Origin: Oxalobacteraceae bacterium
GTDB taxonomy: Bacteria; Pseudomonadota; Gammaproteobacteria; Burkholderiales; Burkholderiaceae_D
Direction: 5' to 3'
DNA: 37,384 nt
NCBI GenBank assembly: GCA_023259175.1
Contig: JAHFQV010000030.1
Span: forward strand, 1-37,384
Part shown: positions 36,801 to 37,384 of the stretch, one piece after another
Layout of the letters: each line of letters begins with the position of its first letter
Position numbering within the stretch: the stretch's first letter is position 1
The notes under the pieces: generated by a model
Database searches by the model: none
Seen by the model: only the letters and a program-made list of their open reading frames with translations
What the model was told of the DNA's origin: nothing
Made by a program: the position numbers and the translations under genes

Positions 36801-36908
36801 ACTTCAATCGAAAACATTAGCTACAGCGACGTTGCCGCTTACTATCGTTATCGCGTTGTGAATTATGCGGGAACTGGTAGTTATACGCTGATTTACTCTA
36901 AGCCATAA
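33864..36908 (+). CDS. Secreted multidomain protein: sortilin/BNR-type beta-propeller, two PKD domains, PPC domain
   Basis: Encodes 1014 residues. A signal peptide (about 1-27) precedes a region of about 720 residues with repeated WxxxxDGGxxW-like and DPxNxxxVxVGT motifs (GGVWKTINGGTSW, GVYRSADGGNTWSQ, GTDGGVWRSDDSG, IAIDPNNNSRVFV), typical of sortilin/BNR or GH74-like beta-propellers. Two PKD domains follow, each starting NQAPVA and containing DADGTIA, WNFGD and SLTVTD/ALTVTD. The end is a PPC domain beginning with a Cys (CTGTTITG) and ending YRYRVVNYAGTGSYTLIYS. PKD and PPC domains are common on exported hydrolases; the substrate is unknown and no protease domain is seen. The start is firm: GGAGG (33854-33858) precedes ATG at 33864. 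Export by Sec then type II secretion is inferred. A frame extension to 33771 exists but is unlikely. Confidence 0.88.
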   Translation: MKTRSNRKKISALLLVSMTAMAPVLGYSADDKKNEGWRIEQRQKWAADVRGLSTEPNAKQQREQEVHALRTKSLQRMAIATAAGETWSEMGPSAMNMAGWSFGKVSGRSNAITPDPNDENIVYFGSASGGVWKTINGGTSWTPMFDQVGTLPIGAITIDPSNSSRVWVGTGDKNQGCLGAYLGQGVSLSADGGASWTQKNGSGSTVMPLSIVNTIAVSSANANQILAGGFGSCDANGSLTNGGVYRSADGGNTWSQVLTGKVEDMMFVPGTNTVFASVQGVGVSKSTNGGATWVTSSSGITPATGRMRLAMAPSNTQVMYALNGAKLFKTTNGAASWTTANSSACEGQCTYNQAISVNPTDPNKILVGSIRHALSTNGGTTLTYLTSSWGTGQKVHQDTHVLTWSKTNANRFWVGTDGGVWRSDDSGTNYVNLNANLNVTLFYDVAVDFSSGDRMFGGAQDNSSSGRTTSNLWGLTYASGDGFMNAIDPSNPNVVLQTSYPNGYPSIVRSTTGGANNSFNDLPTTGLTSSSNFPWVTPMATAGTKVWTSSDVVYVGTTSAASFSWSALSGNLGGAPTVLAPKQNGTSYILYVGTAAGKVFYSSNAGVAGATLSNVTGNLAAGRVSDIAIDPNNNSRVFVTRSNFSGSHLFRSTTGGNTWSAVGAGLPAVPAHTVAIDPVNTQRIFVGTDIGAYESNDGGDNFVPFNAGLPLGVIVQDLEISATPHVMVAATYGRGAWKVTLLGSSNQAPVAGFSSTANLLNVNFTSTSTDADGTIAAYAWNFGDTATSTLQNPSHAYAAAGTYNVALTVTDDKGATNTLTKAVTVAAANQAPVANFTSSTSGLTASFTDTSTDADGTIASRAWNFGDSSSATTANPSHSYATAGSYNVSLTVTDNQGATNSLSKSVTVSSSGCTGTTITGSFTGATGQTQIQPGGTYYQSTISGTHKACLSGPAGTDFDIYLDKWNGTTWVQVAASESSTSIENISYSDVAAYYRYRVVNYAGTGSYTLIYSKP

Positions 36909-36909
36909 G

Positions 36910-36953
36910 CGGCTAATGCCATCGGTCTGCGGACGCAAGACCGATGGTAGCCG
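36910..36953 (+). terminator. Strong hairpin immediately after the PKD/PPC protein gene
   Basis: CGGCTA (36910-36915) plus CCATCGGTCT (36919-36928) pair with AGACCGATGG (36938-36947) plus TAGCCG (36948-36953), with a 3-nt bulge and a 9-nt loop. TGTTTTAAAA follows. It starts 2 nt after the stop codon. Confidence 0.7.
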
Positions 36954-36988
36954 TGTTTTAAAATACACGCGAAATTCATTCATCACAG

Positions 36989-37022
36989 CGGCGTACTCCA
37001 TTCGGGGTGCGCCGTTTTTTTT
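36989..37022 (+). terminator. Rho-independent terminator, second after the PKD/PPC protein gene
   Basis: CGGCGTACTCC (36989-36999) pairs with GGGGTGCGCCG (37004-37014), with two G-U wobbles and a 4-nt loop, followed by eight T residues (37015-37022). It is the most canonical terminator in the window. Confidence 0.9.
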
Positions 37023-37314
37023 GGGTAAAGGTTTGAGCGATGAATGCGGTTTTGTTTGCGCGGAAATAGATTTAGGCAGGGATAAAAATGTGCATACGAT
37101 GGCAGCCTAAAAACTCAGCCAAACGGTGACAGCTTTTCCAAAGTGGGTGAATTAGAAAAGTAAAATCAAGCAAATAAAATTGAGGAATAACATGTAAAAT
37201 CAGCCTTTAACCTAGAAACGGCAATTGACCGCTCAATATCGTTTATAAGTGTTTGATTTTACATGGGCTTTGGAAGTAAATTCTGTTCACCATTTAGGTG
37301 AGTACGCTACGAAC
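37023..37314. other. Non-coding stretch with a long-spaced inverted repeat ahead of a leader ORF
   Basis: No gene is seen. CATGTAAAATCA (37191-37202) and TGATTTTACATG (37254-37265) are perfect 12-bp inverted copies separated by 51 bp. Between them lie TTGACC (37225-37230) and TATAAG (37244-37249), only 13 nt apart, so not a standard promoter pair. The layout suggests an operator pair or looped structure in front of the short leucine-rich frame starting at 37315. Confidence 0.4.
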
Positions 37315-37384
37315 ATGATTGCACACTTTTTCGGCTCTCTGGCGTTGTTACTCCTCCTAGCAACGTGGAGGTTGCGTCGTCGTC
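37315..37384 (+). CDS. Candidate leucine-rich leader peptide of an attenuated biosynthesis operon, partial at the right edge
   Basis: From ATG at 37315 the frame is open to the window end and encodes 23 visible residues. It contains five consecutive leucine codons, TTG TTA CTC CTC CTA (37345-37359), within seven leucines overall, followed by an Arg-rich stretch (WRLRRR). The layout, a short polar/aromatic start, a Leu run, then basic residues, resembles the E. coli leu leader peptide (which has four Leu and then RGRR). By that model ribosome stalling at the Leu codons in leucine shortage would stop a downstream terminator forming. The downstream operon (leu or ilv) is not visible. No good ribosome site is present; GGTGAG lies 12 nt upstream. 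It could instead be the start of a membrane protein. Confidence 0.45.
   Translation, partial: MIAHFFGSLALLLLLATWRLRRR

Noticed and set aside
37225-37249. TTGACC and TATAAG as a promoter ahead of the leucine-rich frame
   Set aside because: The spacing of 13 nt is outside the usual range, so it was mentioned only as context.
1-37384. CRISPR arrays, tRNA, rRNA and phage or plasmid genes
   Set aside because: No regularly spaced repeats, tRNA arms, rRNA-like sequence, integrase or replication genes were recognised on either strand.

Overview
The window looks like chromosomal DNA of a Gram-negative betaproteobacterium, most likely Burkholderiales/Oxalobacteraceae (Undibacterium-like). This is inferred from protein style and gene order: the pilGHIJ-pilL chemosensory cluster, yqgE-ruvX-pyrB with a degenerate dihydroorotase, and nadK-recN-hemH-apaH. 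No rRNA or tRNA gene was found to confirm it.

Region 1 (1-7418) is a Lap-type biofilm adhesin module. The 3' end of a very large type-I-secreted RTX adhesin runs off the left edge. Facing it are lapD (c-di-GMP receptor with degenerate GGDEF and EAL motifs), lapG (periplasmic cysteine protease with Cys, His and Asp in place) and a TolC-family exit duct that carries an extra C-terminal NTF2-like domain. By the known logic of such systems, high c-di-GMP lets LapD hold LapG and the adhesin stays on the surface; at low c-di-GMP LapG clips the adhesin off. The inner-membrane transporter and adaptor genes are not in the window.

Region 2 (7419-10199) holds hemL and a rubredoxin gene, separated by about 800 bp of non-coding DNA. 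That stretch contains a tandem 24-bp repeat, a long stem-loop, a cluster of ACATGTAAA-type palindromes and a 235-bp MITE-like element. A minimal relative of the MITE ends lies behind the adhesin gene.

Region 3 (10200-21045) is a complete-looking Pil-Chp pathway for twitching motility and surface sensing: two CheY-like regulators (PilG, PilH), a CheW-like coupler (PilI), a receptor (PilJ) and a 2274-residue CheA hybrid kinase (PilL/ChpA) with several HPt modules and long Ala/Glu/Pro linkers. No methyltransferase or methylesterase gene follows. Region 3 and region 1 both bear on the change between moving and attached life.

Region 4 (21314-30248) is housekeeping. On the plus strand are yqgE, ruvX, pyrB, a catalytically dead dihydroorotase homologue and a 1-acylglycerol-3-phosphate acyltransferase. 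Convergent on the minus strand is the tight set nadK-recN-hemH-apaH.

Region 5 (30249-37384) is more accessory. After a gene-free AT-rich stretch comes a TonB-dependent siderophore-type receptor with a good terminator, then another AT-rich gap, then a 1014-residue secreted protein (sortilin/BNR-type beta-propeller, two PKD domains, a PPC domain) closed by two strong hairpins. At the right edge a 23-codon reading frame with five consecutive leucine codons begins, resembling an amino-acid attenuator leader peptide; the operon it might control lies outside the window.
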